64,000 nucleotides of DNA from Flavobacterium beibuense (lineage in GTDB: Bacteria > Bacteroidota > Bacteroidia > Flavobacteriales > Flavobacteriaceae). Each line of letters begins with the position of its first letter. Positions within the stretch are counted from its first letter, which is position 1. Below, in pieces: positions 1-8,645 of the stretch. The notes beneath the pieces are model-generated. The model saw only the letters and a list, made by a program, of their open reading frames with translations, searched no databases and was not told the origin of the DNA. Both the position numbers and the translations under genes were made by a program. The stretch spans positions 186,001-250,000 of the forward strand of contig NZ_JUIW01000003.1 in the NCBI RefSeq assembly GCF_004151245.1, read 5' to 3'.

Positions 1-3000
1 TTGGCACTATGTATCATTTTTCCGTTTAGGTCATAAACCTCAATATCAGCTGCACGGTTAAAGTATGCGGTGCCATCTACAGCAGGGTTAGGGAACACCA
101 CAAATGTTTTTGGTGCCTGTACAAAATCTCCTGTACCAAGGTTTTCGGTATTAACCTCATAGATACTTAATGTACCGCTAATCTCGTTAGCAATAATTAC
201 ATATCCTTTACCGTCAGGGCTGTTATCCTCACTTATGTAAGTTATACCTTCCGGACCGTGATCACCTTCATAAGCTGTAAGGCTACGGCTGTTTTTGTAG
301 TCTGTAAACTTAACATCAGCAGGATCTGTTACATCATAAACCATTACACCACCTACGCGCTCAAGGCCAACGAAAGCAAATGTTTTACCGTTTATCTGTG
401 CTACAGTTACACCTTCAGGCTCAGGACCTTTAGCACGGCTTCTTCCTTTAATTCCGTTTTCTTCGCTATCAGAGTTAAACAAAGTGCTTATAGAAGCATC
501 GGTAGAAGTATACATTTCAAAATCGTCTCCACTATCGTAAACAATTTCTTTAGTATCGGCATTAAAGATGGAGAACGAACGTGTACCAAGACAGAAGATC
601 TGTTCGAACTCAGCATCCTCATCAAGATTACCATTAGCATTGGTAACTCTCATACGGCCGGCATTAAAGCTCTTTTTAAGCATTGCAGCCTGAGGGAAAA
701 TTGTAGCATCAAGGCTGTAACCGTTGTTGCCTATTGTTGTTCTTTCCTCAAAGTTGTCATATTCTTTCTCATCACCTTCGTTAGCGGTAATGATATAGTT
801 TACACCGTTTACGTTGTAGTTAGCAACCGCATCCGGAATATAATATGCCTGTATTGGCCAGTTTGCGATAAGAACTTCACCATTGTTATCAGAGATGTCA
901 AATCCGTTACCCGGCAGGCTCATATCTTTAGTTCCTAAAGACCATACATCAGCAATAGTATTGTTAGTAAGGTTTATTTCTGCAATAGCATTGTTTTCCT
1001 GTAGGGTAACCCATGCTTTTTGAGAATCGGCGCTTGAAGTGATATATTCAGGTTCAAAATCCTGAGAAAGTGTACTTCCTGCATATACTTTTCTTACTCC
1101 TGTAGCTAAAAGTGCAGCTTCCTGAGCATTGTAATCTGTAAAGTAAAGTGTTGTAACGTTAGCCTGTGCTACAGTTTCCACACCTCCTGAAATATCTATA
1201 ATACTTACCGAACCCTCCGGGTCTACAGTGTAGTCACTTTTTGGCTGACCTTCGTTTGCTGTAAGTACTTTTGTTCCGTCCGGAGTGAAAGAAATATTAT
1301 CCGGCAGGGCACCTACAGTAACCTGAGCGATAAATGTACCGTTAGTATCAAAGAATACCACGCTTCCGTCAAGATGCTCTTCAGCATTTGGAGATGCAAC
1401 TGCTACAATACCATCGTGAACAGCTACACTGGTAACTCCGCCATACGTATTCATATTTATAGATGATACTACTGATGGTGCTGTAGGATCAGAGAAATCT
1501 ACAATATCAAGGTAACCTGCAACAGCACTTGTAGTAAACAGTTTTTGAGTAGCAGGATCGTGAACTACGATTTCGCAAGTACTCTCGTTTGTTCCTGAAG
1601 GGTCAAAACTGCCAATGTAATCAAGCTCAATGCTGTGGTTAGGGGTAGGAGCCATTCTGTCGTTATCCTTAATATAGATCGTTGCAAAGCTGTCTCCGGT
1701 TATGTTTATACCTACAGGGTTTTCAAGGCTTAAAACAAAATACTCAGCAGCCTGTTCCTCTTCGTTGTCATCAATAATTGCAATAGCAATTGTTTGTGTA
1801 AGAGAACTTGTTCCGGTAAAGTTCAGGGTTTGTGTAGTAAGAGTAAAGTCATTAGCGTCTGCCGTACTGAACGGAGAAGCTTTAACCACAACGTCTAACG
1901 AAGCAGTAGCCGGACCTTCAAGATTAAGAATAAGGTTAAGTGTACCAGCATCTTCGTTTACTACTATAAAAGTCTCATCAAAAGAGATAAGTGTATTGTA
2001 TGTAAAAGTATAGCTGTACTCACATGCCATTACTACAGCATTCTCATCTGTAATACCGTTAACAGTCAATGTATATTCCATACCTGCTTCAAAAGCTGTA
2101 GTATAAGTAAGTGTTACTACGTTTCCGTTTGCAACTGCTGTAGTAAGTCCGGTAATACCTGTATAGTTGGTTAATAATGCAGCACTTGTTGCATTAAGTT
2201 CGTTATTAAAAGTAAGTTCGATAGTTGTAGCATTAACTACAGCTACGTTTTGAACTGTTGGCGAACTAGGGAAGCCCCATGTTGGCCATTCCTGTGCAGG
2301 AGTACCTGCTGCAACACCTACCCAGTTAGCAGGGTTTAATATAGCAGCTTTAAGTTGAGAAGGAGTTCCTTCCTGAGTACCGTTGTAATATGCGTTTGCA
2401 GTATTGCCGTCAACGTTACCTGCAGCAGTACTAAGGTTAACAGAGCTTGTACCGTCAACTAATCCTAAAGGCAGCATAGAGTTGCTTCCGCCACACTCAG
2501 TATTTGCAGTTAGCCATGCGTTAGATGACATTGCAGTAATATAGTTAGGAGCTGTAGCTGTACCGGCATAAACAATAACCTGGTCACCCCCTGAGCTAAG
2601 TCCGAAATCACCACCAGTTACAGTACCTGTACTGGCAACAAGAGCACCTGTTTGTATAGAAATAACCGAACCTGCAGGTACACAGTTTGTAGCAGTCCAA
2701 ACGATACCGTCTGTACATTGTGGTTGTAGGTTAGTAGTATATTTAGAATCGGTAAGCGTGATGAATGTACCCGGAGCGATATCAACAAAAGTAACCAGGG
2801 CAATTTGGTCTTCCGTTCCGCTAGCATTCATTCTGTAAGCTACAAAAGCCATATCTCCTGCTGTAAATGCAGTTTGTACTGATATAGTAGTAAATATAGC
2901 CGATTGTGTTTCGGTAATTGCATTGTCGCTCATATCTTCTATAGTGTTAGGAAGAAGGGCAACATAGTACTGCTGACTGTTTAAAAGAGCAACAGTTGGG

Positions 3001-3839
3001 GTAATTGTAATGGTGTTGTCTGCGAAAGTAGCATCAAAAGGAACAGCAGTTCCTGTAGCGTTGTCTAAACGAAGTTCTACTACTGCATCAATATTTGTAT
3101 TAGTGATTGCTGTATTGTCAGCAAGCCTTACGTCTTCATTAAAAGAGATTGTAGGCAGTTGAGATACTAATATATTAATAGCTTCATTTGCCGGAGTAAT
3201 TGTAGCAACCGGAGCGATTGGGTCACCACCGCCTATTACAGCACCTTCGGCTGTAAAGTTGTCAAAACGATTGTTACCGCCTGTACCGCCACCACCTTGC
3301 TCAAACTCAACTTTTAGTTTAAAGTTGGCATTGTTGTTTGCGGCTGTAATAGCTGTAAGATCCAGCGTTGCAAGCCCAGGATCGCCATTGTTAGGAGTTA
3401 CTGTGGTTAAAAGGGTAAAGTTTGTACCATCGGTAGAGTAGTACCAGTTTTGAGTACCGGCACCTGAGCCCGAACGACGGGTAGCAAATTTTACCATGAT
3501 ATCTTCAAAACCTGTAGTAGGCAGGGCAAATACAAGGCCACCTCCTATAGGATCATTAAAACGTAAGTGTGAACCGGCAGCATCGCCGTTTTGTGCATTC
3601 AGGTTCTGAACGTCAAAGTTCTGTCCTGTACCGCCTGCAAAATCGATAATACTACCTGTTCCTGCATTAGCAGTGATTGATGAACCTGTTACATACGACT
3701 GAGACGGAGTAGTGATAGCTATTTCCGATGCATTGTCGTTAAAGTTCCAATAGTGGATAAGGGTTTGAGCTCCTGATAGCTGAGATACCAGTAAAATCCC
3801 TAAAACCAGCAAAAGTTTTGTGAAGTAATTTTTTGACAT
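1..3839 (-). CDS. Large T9SS-secreted multidomain protein, choice-of-anchor I type (3' end off the window)
   Basis: The frame is open from the ATG at 3839 to the left edge, giving 1279 visible residues with no stop. Residues 1-24 are a signal peptide (MSKNYFTKLLLVLGILLVSQ, then cleavage near SGA-QT). In order I then see a beta-sandwich region (about 25-200), an SbsA-like Ig domain (about 215-315), a region resembling flavobacterial lamin-tail-like modules (about 325-520), a second Ig-like segment, a Calx-beta domain (about 610-720, with DETFIVVNEDAG and DDNEEE) and a long propeller-like region with repeated PDGTKVL and GPEPEGVT type blades (about 730-1225). The latter matches the choice-of-anchor I family, which in some proteins is linked to phosphatases. 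The last visible residues (VFPNPAVDG, then IEVYDLNGKMI) start a type A T9SS sorting domain, so the protein is exported across the outer membrane. The substrate is unknown. Only the last few dozen residues should be missing. Confidence 0.85.
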   Translation of the reverse strand, partial: MSKNYFTKLLLVLGILLVSQLSGAQTLIHYWNFNDNASEIAITTPSQSYVTGSSITANAGTGSIIDFAGGTGQNFDVQNLNAQNGDAAGSHLRFNDPIGGGLVFALPTTGFEDIMVKFATRRSGSGAGTQNWYYSTDGTNFTLLTTVTPNNGDPGLATLDLTAITAANNNANFKLKVEFEQGGGGTGGNNRFDNFTAEGAVIGGGDPIAPVATITPANEAINILVSQLPTISFNEDVRLADNTAITNTNIDAVVELRLDNATGTAVPFDATFADNTITITPTVALLNSQQYYVALLPNTIEDMSDNAITETQSAIFTTISVQTAFTAGDMAFVAYRMNASGTEDQIALVTFVDIAPGTFITLTDSKYTTNLQPQCTDGIVWTATNCVPAGSVISIQTGALVASTGTVTGGDFGLSSGGDQVIVYAGTATAPNYITAMSSNAWLTANTECGGSNSMLPLGLVDGTSSVNLSTAAGNVDGNTANAYYNGTQEGTPSQLKAAILNPANWVGVAAGTPAQEWPTWGFPSSPTVQNVAVVNATTIELTFNNELNATSAALLTNYTGITGLTTAVANGNVVTLTYTTAFEAGMEYTLTVNGITDENAVVMACEYSYTFTYNTLISFDETFIVVNEDAGTLNLILNLEGPATASLDVVVKASPFSTADANDFTLTTQTLNFTGTSSLTQTIAIAIIDDNEEEQAAEYFVLSLENPVGINITGDSFATIYIKDNDRMAPTPNHSIELDYIGSFDPSGTNESTCEIVVHDPATQKLFTTSAVAGYLDIVDFSDPTAPSVVSSINMNTYGGVTSVAVHDGIVAVASPNAEEHLDGSVVFFDTNGTFIAQVTVGALPDNISFTPDGTKVLTANEGQPKSDYTVDPEGSVSIIDISGGVETVAQANVTTLYFTDYNAQEAALLATGVRKVYAGSTLSQDFEPEYITSSADSQKAWVTLQENNAIAEINLTNNTIADVWSLGTKDMSLPGNGFDISDNNGEVLIANWPIQAYYIPDAVANYNVNGVNYIITANEGDEKEYDNFEERTTIGNNGYSLDATIFPQAAMLKKSFNAGRMRVTNANGNLDEDAEFEQIFCLGTRSFSIFNADTKEIVYDSGDDFEMYTSTDASISTLFNSDSEENGIKGRSRAKGPEPEGVTVAQINGKTFAFVGLERVGGVMVYDVTDPADVKFTDYKNSRSLTAYEGDHGPEGITYISEDNSPDGKGYVIIANEISGTLSIYEVNTENLGTGDFVQAPKTFVVFPNPAVDGTAYFNRAADIEVYDLNGKMIHSA

Positions 3840-4015
3840 ACGATTTTTTTGTGGTGTTTAATATTGCTGCAAAAATCTATGTCTCTTTTTACTTTACCAT
3901 TAAATGTGGAATAATGAAGTATTAAGATATAACGATGTAGTGTTTGTAAATAGTAAAATTTATGTAAAGAAGGTAATGTTAAGGTTAACTACCGGAATAT
4001 TTGGAGTTAAGGCAT

Positions 4016-4041
4016 AAAAAAAGCGGCAACATTGTTACCGC
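4016..4041 (-). terminator. Rho-independent-like terminator after tpiA
   Basis: Read on the minus strand, arms GCGGTAAC and GTTGCCGC (one mismatch, 3-nt loop) are followed by seven T residues. It lies about 25 bp downstream of the tpiA stop and closes the minus-strand run. Confidence 0.7.
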
Positions 4042-4066
4042 CTTACTATTTGTGCTTGCTTGAATA

Positions 4067-4819
4067 TTATATAGCATTTACTATGGCAAGGAAATCATCC
4101 GCTTTAAGAGATGCTCCACCTATAAGTCCGCCGTCTACATCAGGTTTAGAGAAAATCTCCTTAGCATTGTCCGGTTTCACGCTTCCTCCATAAAGGATAG
4201 AGGTGTTTTCAGCTACATCTGCACTTACATTTTCTTTAATAAGTGTTCTTATAAAGTTGTGCATTTCCTGTGCCTGCTCAGGAGAAGCAGTTTCACCTGT
4301 ACCAATAGCCCAAACCGGTTCGTAAGCCAATACTACGTTTGGCCACTGGTTTTCGCTAATATGGAATAATCCTTCTTTTAACTGGCTTTCCACTACGTTA
4401 AAGTGGTTGCCGCTTTGCCTGTCGGCTAGTTCTTCGCCAAAACAAAAGATGATAGTAAGATTGTGCTTTAGAGCAGTATTTACCTTTTCGGCAAGTATAC
4501 TGTTAGTTTCACCAAAGTAAGCTCTTCTTTCAGAGTGGCCTAATATAACGGTGTTTACTTTTATGCTTTTTAGCATGCTAACAGAAATTTCACCTGTATA
4601 AGCGCCGTTTTCTGCCTGATGCATATTTTGTGCTGCTACTATTACATTGCTTCCTGCTGTTTTGTTAACTGCACTTTCCAGGTTAACAAAAGTAGGTGCC
4701 ACTACAATTTTAGCAGTAGGGTTTTGTGGTTTTTTAATTAAGATTTCGGTCAGTAAATCTTTAGTCTGCTGGCTGTCATTATTCATCTTCCAGTTTCCTG
4801 CAACAATCTGTTTTCTCAT
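4067..4819 (-). CDS. tpiA: Triose-phosphate isomerase
   Basis: Interconverts dihydroxyacetone phosphate and glyceraldehyde 3-phosphate in cytoplasmic glycolysis and gluconeogenesis. The 250-residue length is normal for the family. Visible catalytic residues are N9 and K11 (AGNWKMN), H95 in LGHSERR and the base E167 in AYEPVWAIGTG, followed by the phosphate-binding GGSVKP and GLIGGASL loops. Its ATG overlaps the stop of the upstream TlpA-like gene by one base (TAATG), so the two are probably translationally coupled. It is the last gene of the minus-strand run and is followed by a hairpin with a T-tract. Confidence 0.98.
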   Translation of the reverse strand: MRKQIVAGNWKMNNDSQQTKDLLTEILIKKPQNPTAKIVVAPTFVNLESAVNKTAGSNVIVAAQNMHQAENGAYTGEISVSMLKSIKVNTVILGHSERRAYFGETNSILAEKVNTALKHNLTIIFCFGEELADRQSGNHFNVVESQLKEGLFHISENQWPNVVLAYEPVWAIGTGETASPEQAQEMHNFIRTLIKENVSADVAENTSILYGGSVKPDNAKEIFSKPDVDGGLIGGASLKADDFLAIVNAI

Positions 4820-5331
4820 TATTTTAGTTGTTTTAGTGTCGCTATAAGTTGTTCGTCATCGGCTTCAATAGCTTTAAAAAGCGCTATTTTACCTTCTTTG
4901 TCCACTACCATGTAACGTGGAATCCAGTCCAGCTTTACAGCTTCGCTAAATGCTCCGCCTTTCCATTTAGAGCCTATAAGGTAATGTTCGCCTTTTACAT
5001 TGTATTTGTCTATGCCAATTTTCCAGTCTTCTTCGGTTTTATCATACGAAAGGAATAGGTAAGTAACGTCGGGAAACTGATCCTGCAGGTCGTGTACTTT
5101 AGGCATTCCTTTTATACAGTCCGGACACCATGATGCCCATATATCAACTACAATTACTTTGCCTTTGTATTTTTCCAGTATTTCTTTAAAAGGAACTTCG
5201 GTACCATCAGCCGATTTCATATTATCCTCAAGAGCCTGTTCAGAAAATGTTGTTGGGGCAGGTCCGTCATTTTTTTCTCCACACGAAAAAAGCCCGAAAA
5301 AGATCAATGGTAATAACAGTATTTTTTTCAT
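4819..5331 (-). CDS. TlpA-like thioredoxin-fold lipoprotein
   Basis: A 170-residue envelope thioredoxin-family protein. Residues 1-17 form a lipoprotein signal ending in GLFSC (C17 is the lipidated Cys). The thioredoxin domain carries the redox motif WASWCPDC (C69 and C72), typical of the TlpA/ResA group that reduces or maturates periplasmic proteins. The partner protein is not identifiable from sequence. A -7-like element TAAATTTG lies at 5351-5358 on the minus strand, and the 124-bp gap to the permease gene suggests this gene and tpiA can be transcribed from their own promoter. The stop overlaps the tpiA start by one base. Confidence 0.9.
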   Translation of the reverse strand: MKKILLLPLIFFGLFSCGEKNDGPAPTTFSEQALEDNMKSADGTEVPFKEILEKYKGKVIVVDIWASWCPDCIKGMPKVHDLQDQFPDVTYLFLSYDKTEEDWKIGIDKYNVKGEHYLIGSKWKGGAFSEAVKLDWIPRYMVVDKEGKIALFKAIEADDEQLIATLKQLK

Positions 5332-5455
5332 TTTTTAATTGTTAGAACAACAAATTTACAATAAGTAAAGCAACAAATATCGTTTAAAAACTAAATATTT
5401 AGCAGGAAAACTTAAGGAAAAACAATTATATCGTTTTCGTAAAACAGCAGTGTAT

Positions 5456-6532
5456 CTAGCTTAACCTTATCTTAGGGTCAAGGTAGGCGTAAATGATATC
5501 TACCAGGATATTGATAATAACAAAAGTGGTGGCTATTACCAATACCGATCCCATTATAACAGGAAGGTCAAGGGTGTTTAGGGCTTCTACAACCTCTTTA
5601 CCAAGTCCGTTCCAGCCAAAAATGTATTCCACAAAAACGGCTCCGGCAAGCATGGAAGCAAACCAACCCGAAATAGCAGTAACTACAGGGTTAAGCGAAT
5701 TTTTAAGAGCATGTTTGCGGATGATGCGTATTTCACTCAATCCTTTTGCTCTTGCCGTACGGATGTAATCCTGACTCAATACTTCCAGCAGGGAGTTACG
5801 CATAAGCTGTATTACTACCCCAAGCGGACGTATACCCAATACTATGGCAGGCAGGATAAGGTTTTTCCATTTTATGTATTTGCCTTCGCCAAAGTCGTCT
5901 ACTTCATAAAGGCTGCCCGTCATGTCGAGATGCGTATATTTATGTAACAGGAATCCGAATACCCAGGCAAATAATATGGCAGCAAAAAAGGAGGGAAGGC
6001 TCATGCCTAATGTACTTACCAAAGCAATAAGCCTGTCCAGCCAGGTGTCTTTATATAATGCCGATATTATACCCAGTATTATACCTATTATAATGGCTAT
6101 TACAATGGCCGATATTGCCAGTACAACCGTGTTTGGTAGTGTATCACCTATAACCTGAGTAACCTTCTTTCCGTTTTTCTGGAAGCTTTCACGCAGGTAA
6201 GGCGCTTTTAGTACAGTTGTTGTACTGCCTATGGTAAAAAGCTTTACTGCACTATACTTGCCATCAGTAAGATGTGTATAATCATCCGGATTTGTACTGT
6301 GAAACGAAATAAACGACAGGTCGTTTAGGTAGTACAGGTATTGTTTAGAGATGGGTTGGTCAAACCCGTATTTCTTTTTGATAATGGCTATCTGCTCTGA
6401 GTTTTCGTTTTGATCGAGCATCAGTCGGGCAGGGTCGCCGGGTAATACCGTAAACAAAAAAAATATGACTGTAATCACACCAAAAAGTGTTAGCAGTGCA
6501 TATCCTGTTTTGTATAAAAGGTATTTTATCAA
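5456..6532 (-). CDS. ABC transporter permease, DppB/OppB family
   Basis: A 358-residue inner-membrane permease. The N-terminal start of the family is clear (TM1, then VLPGDPARLMLDQ), as is the cytoplasmic EAA loop (ARAKGLSEIRIIRKHALKNS) that docks the ATPase. Several more hydrophobic segments follow. A periplasmic loop of roughly 70 residues sits between TM1 and TM2. Family members normally work with an OppC-type permease, one or two ATPases and a binding protein; none of these is encoded nearby, so the partners must be elsewhere and the substrate cannot be named. The start overlaps the upstream 66-residue gene by four bases (ATGA). Confidence 0.93.
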   Translation of the reverse strand: MIKYLLYKTGYALLTLFGVITVIFFLFTVLPGDPARLMLDQNENSEQIAIIKKKYGFDQPISKQYLYYLNDLSFISFHSTNPDDYTHLTDGKYSAVKLFTIGSTTTVLKAPYLRESFQKNGKKVTQVIGDTLPNTVVLAISAIVIAIIIGIILGIISALYKDTWLDRLIALVSTLGMSLPSFFAAILFAWVFGFLLHKYTHLDMTGSLYEVDDFGEGKYIKWKNLILPAIVLGIRPLGVVIQLMRNSLLEVLSQDYIRTARAKGLSEIRIIRKHALKNSLNPVVTAISGWFASMLAGAVFVEYIFGWNGLGKEVVEALNTLDLPVIMGSVLVIATTFVIINILVDIIYAYLDPKIRLS

Positions 6533-6729
6533 TGGGATGTTTTATTAAATGATTGAATAAAAGAGTATACCCATTTAAAAAAATAGTAGCCATAATTACT
6601 GCTAAGTATATAACCTATTGCTCTCATGAATATTCCATTAGCGGTAGTTATATCATGATTTGCAATAAAAACATGATATAGTCCCAAGCACATTGGTAAA
6701 AAACTTAAATATGTTCTGAACACCTTCAT
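6529..6729 (-). CDS. Small two-helix membrane protein
   Basis: A 66-residue protein with two hydrophobic segments (about residues 6-24 and 36-58) and a cationic N-terminus. I do not recognise a named domain. It is supported as a real gene by context: it starts 6 bp after the stop of the 78-residue gene and its TGA overlaps the permease ATG (ATGA), so it sits in a run of coupled genes. It may be an accessory subunit of the permease or unrelated. Confidence 0.6.
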   Translation of the reverse strand: MKVFRTYLSFLPMCLGLYHVFIANHDITTANGIFMRAIGYILSSNYGYYFFKWVYSFIQSFNKTSH

Positions 6730-6735
6730 AAACTC

Positions 6736-6972
6736 TTATTTCTTTTTTAAGATGTCTTTAAAAGTTCTTACAAAAAAGATTACAGACAATACCATAGATG
6801 CTGCCAACAGTACCCATCCTAAAACAAGCATAATGGTGCTTAGTGTAGTTTCGGTAGAACCTTTTCTGGTTAGCATAAAGCCAAGCAGATAAAAGAAAGC
6901 GATTGCAAATAATGGGGCAGGTTTTCTTTTTGGTGCTTCCGGCTGGGTATTCTGATTGTTGTTTTCTTCCAT
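6736..6972 (-). CDS. Small membrane protein downstream of the DoxX/thioredoxin gene
   Basis: A 78-residue protein with a hydrophilic, Pro/Asn/Gln-rich N-terminus (about residues 1-20), two transmembrane helices (about 22-36 and 44-67) and a lysine-rich C-terminal tail, which suggests a positive-inside cytoplasmic end. It starts 2 bp after the stop of the DoxX/thioredoxin gene. No function is assigned; the spacing argues for co-expression with the redox protein. Confidence 0.7.
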   Translation of the reverse strand: MEENNNQNTQPEAPKRKPAPLFAIAFFYLLGFMLTRKGSTETTLSTIMLVLGWVLLAASMVLSVIFFVRTFKDILKKK

Positions 6973-6974
6973 AA

Positions 6975-7958
6975 TTAGTTGCCTGAATAAGGTTGTTTGT
7001 ATACTTCTTCCAGTTCGGCAGGTACAAACTTATTATCATTAATACCTTCCCATTCTTTAATAACGTTACCGTTCCACAGGTAGCTTACTCCCGGAGTATC
7101 TTTAGTATTGCCTATAGCATTCCAAAAGGCAACCACATCAAGAACTTTGTATGGGTATTCTGCACCTGCATATTTAAAGAAATCAGGAATCTTTTCAGGT
7201 TCTTCATCCATAAATATGATATACATTTCAGGGAAGTTTTCGTCTTTAGCCTTTAGCTCTGTAAGCTGTTTTGCAGCTTCCATGCAATGGTCGCAGCCAG
7301 GGGCAAAAAATGCCATGATTTTCTTTCCGTTATCAACCTCGGCAAAGTATTTAGAGTAAGCCGACTGTACTGGAGCAGGTCCGTCTGTATCTACAGCACC
7401 ATTGCCTGTAGCCGTAGCTGGATTTTCTGTATCATATTGAGATGCTTTAATAGGAGCAAGCATAAATACCATAAGCACACTAGCTAAAGTAATAGTGGTA
7501 ACTACCCAGAAGTTCTTTCTGTCAAACCCTTTAGGTAATAACCTGCTAAGCCATATAAGTAATGCTACGGCAATAACATTTTTAATGATTGCCTCAACTG
7601 GCGTCATTGGCAACAGTTCGCCAAAACAGCCACAGTTACCACCCGCACCGCTTAGGGTTTGTATGGTTAAGTGAACTATAAATACAACTAATAGTAAGAT
7701 AGTACCCGGAATAACCAGTTTTTTAAGGAAATGCGACTGTAAAAGTAATAGTCCTAATGCCAGCTCGATACCAATAAGTATCCTGGAGAAGAAAACAGCA
7801 ACCTCCGGCGTAAAGCCCATAGGGTAAAGCTGCTTAACCTCAAAGGTTGAGATAGCAAAATAAGGTGATGGGTACATTTTGGCTATTGCCGAAATTATGA
7901 ACAAAAAGGCGACAATAAGCCTTAATAGTACAGGTAAAAATCTTTTTGTGCTTTCCAT
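6975..7958 (-). CDS. DoxX/MauE-like membrane protein fused to a thioredoxin-like domain (BT_3928 type)
   Basis: A 327-residue protein. Residues 1-170 form a four- or five-helix DoxX/MauE-type membrane domain with a Cys pair in GNCGCFGE (C109, C111), the position where MauE/VKOR-like proteins carry redox cysteines. After an acidic linker (about 172-200) comes a thioredoxin-like domain with FFAPGCDHC (C222, C225). The layout suggests electrons pass between the membrane cysteines and the attached thioredoxin domain, as proposed for MauE-type thiol systems; that is inference. The family is widespread in Bacteroidota, commonly near tpiA and DUF1599 genes, as here. It lies 58 bp downstream of the DUF1599 gene, with its own possible -7 element (TATTTTTG) and a palindrome just upstream. 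Confidence 0.88.
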   Translation of the reverse strand: MESTKRFLPVLLRLIVAFLFIISAIAKMYPSPYFAISTFEVKQLYPMGFTPEVAVFFSRILIGIELALGLLLLQSHFLKKLVIPGTILLLVVFIVHLTIQTLSGAGGNCGCFGELLPMTPVEAIIKNVIAVALLIWLSRLLPKGFDRKNFWVVTTITLASVLMVFMLAPIKASQYDTENPATATGNGAVDTDGPAPVQSAYSKYFAEVDNGKKIMAFFAPGCDHCMEAAKQLTELKAKDENFPEMYIIFMDEEPEKIPDFFKYAGAEYPYKVLDVVAFWNAIGNTKDTPGVSYLWNGNVIKEWEGINDNKFVPAELEEVYKQPYSGN

Positions 7959-7975
7959 TGGATGTATAGTTTTCT

Positions 7976-7997
7976 CAAAAATAGGGGATATGTCCCC
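7976..7997 (-). promoter_or_regulatory. Possible -7 element with adjacent inverted repeat upstream of the DoxX/thioredoxin gene
   Basis: On the minus strand 7983-7976 reads TATTTTTG, a match to the Bacteroidota -7 consensus TAnnTTTG, 18 bp before the start codon. Immediately upstream, 7984-7997 is the inverted repeat GGGGA-TATG-TCCCC, which could be an operator. No convincing -33 element is present at 19 bp. Confidence 0.35.
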
Positions 7998-8016
7998 AGC
8001 TTTTGTTAATGAGATG

Positions 8017-8559
8017 TTATTGGTGGAACTTCATGTGTATCAGTGCAAATACCGCATAGTTTATCATATCCTGATAATTGGCGTCTATCCCTTCCGATAC
8101 TATGGTTTTTCCTTTGTTATCCTCAATCTGTTTAACGCGAAGTATTTTTTGAAGTATAAGGTCGGTTAGCGAACTCACCCTCATATCACGCCATGCCTCG
8201 CCATAGTCATGGTTTTTAGCCTCCATAAGCTCTTTGGTAAGGGTAATCTTTTCGTCATACAGCCTTGTGGCTTCATCTACACTTAGATCGGGCTGCTCTG
8301 CAACGCCAAGTTCAATTTGTATAAGCGCCATAATGGAGTAGTTAATAATACCTACAAACTCAGGAGCTTCACCTTCGTCAACCCTGCGGGTTTCATTTTC
8401 CTGAAGGCTGCGTATGCGCTGTGCCTTAATAAAAATCTGGTCGGTTAGTGAAGGAAGGCGTAAAATGCGCCATGCACAGCCATAGTCCTTCATTTTGTTT
8501 GTATATAGCTGCCTGCAGTAGGCAATTACGTTATCATATTCCTGAGAAGTATTCCTCAT
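8017..8559 (-). CDS. DUF1599 domain protein with two tandem domain copies
   Basis: A 180-residue protein made of two copies of one module. Copy 1 has KMKDYGCAWRILRLPSLTDQ, then IRSLQE and INYSIMALIQ. Copy 2 has EAKNHDYGEAWRDMRVSSLT, then VKQIED and INYAVFALIH. This is the DUF1599 (nucleotide modification-associated) family, whose biochemical role is not established to my knowledge. It begins the minus-strand run towards tpiA, 58 bp before the DoxX/thioredoxin gene, and is divergent from folP. A well-formed promoter lies just upstream. Confidence 0.88.
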   Translation of the reverse strand: MRNTSQEYDNVIAYCRQLYTNKMKDYGCAWRILRLPSLTDQIFIKAQRIRSLQENETRRVDEGEAPEFVGIINYSIMALIQIELGVAEQPDLSVDEATRLYDEKITLTKELMEAKNHDYGEAWRDMRVSSLTDLILQKILRVKQIEDNKGKTIVSEGIDANYQDMINYAVFALIHMKFHQ

Positions 8560-8587
8560 TTCGGTGTATATTTGCTTGAAATTTTTT

Positions 8588-8618
8588 CAAATGTACTAAA
8601 AAGCACCCAACTCCCAAA
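8588..8618 (-). promoter_or_regulatory. Bacteroidota-type promoter for the DUF1599 gene
   Basis: On the minus strand, TTTG (8618-8615), 19 bp, then TACATTTG (8595-8588). This fits the consensus TTTG-N19-TAnnTTTG and lies about 29 bp before the start codon at 8559. Confidence 0.7.
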
Positions 8619-8645
8619 GGCGCTTTTTTAATAATACGGCTAATT

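Noticed and set aside
258..938. 226-codon open frame on the plus strand
   Set aside because: It lies antisense within the large T9SS protein gene, which has a signal peptide and clear domains; no family features are visible in the plus-strand product.
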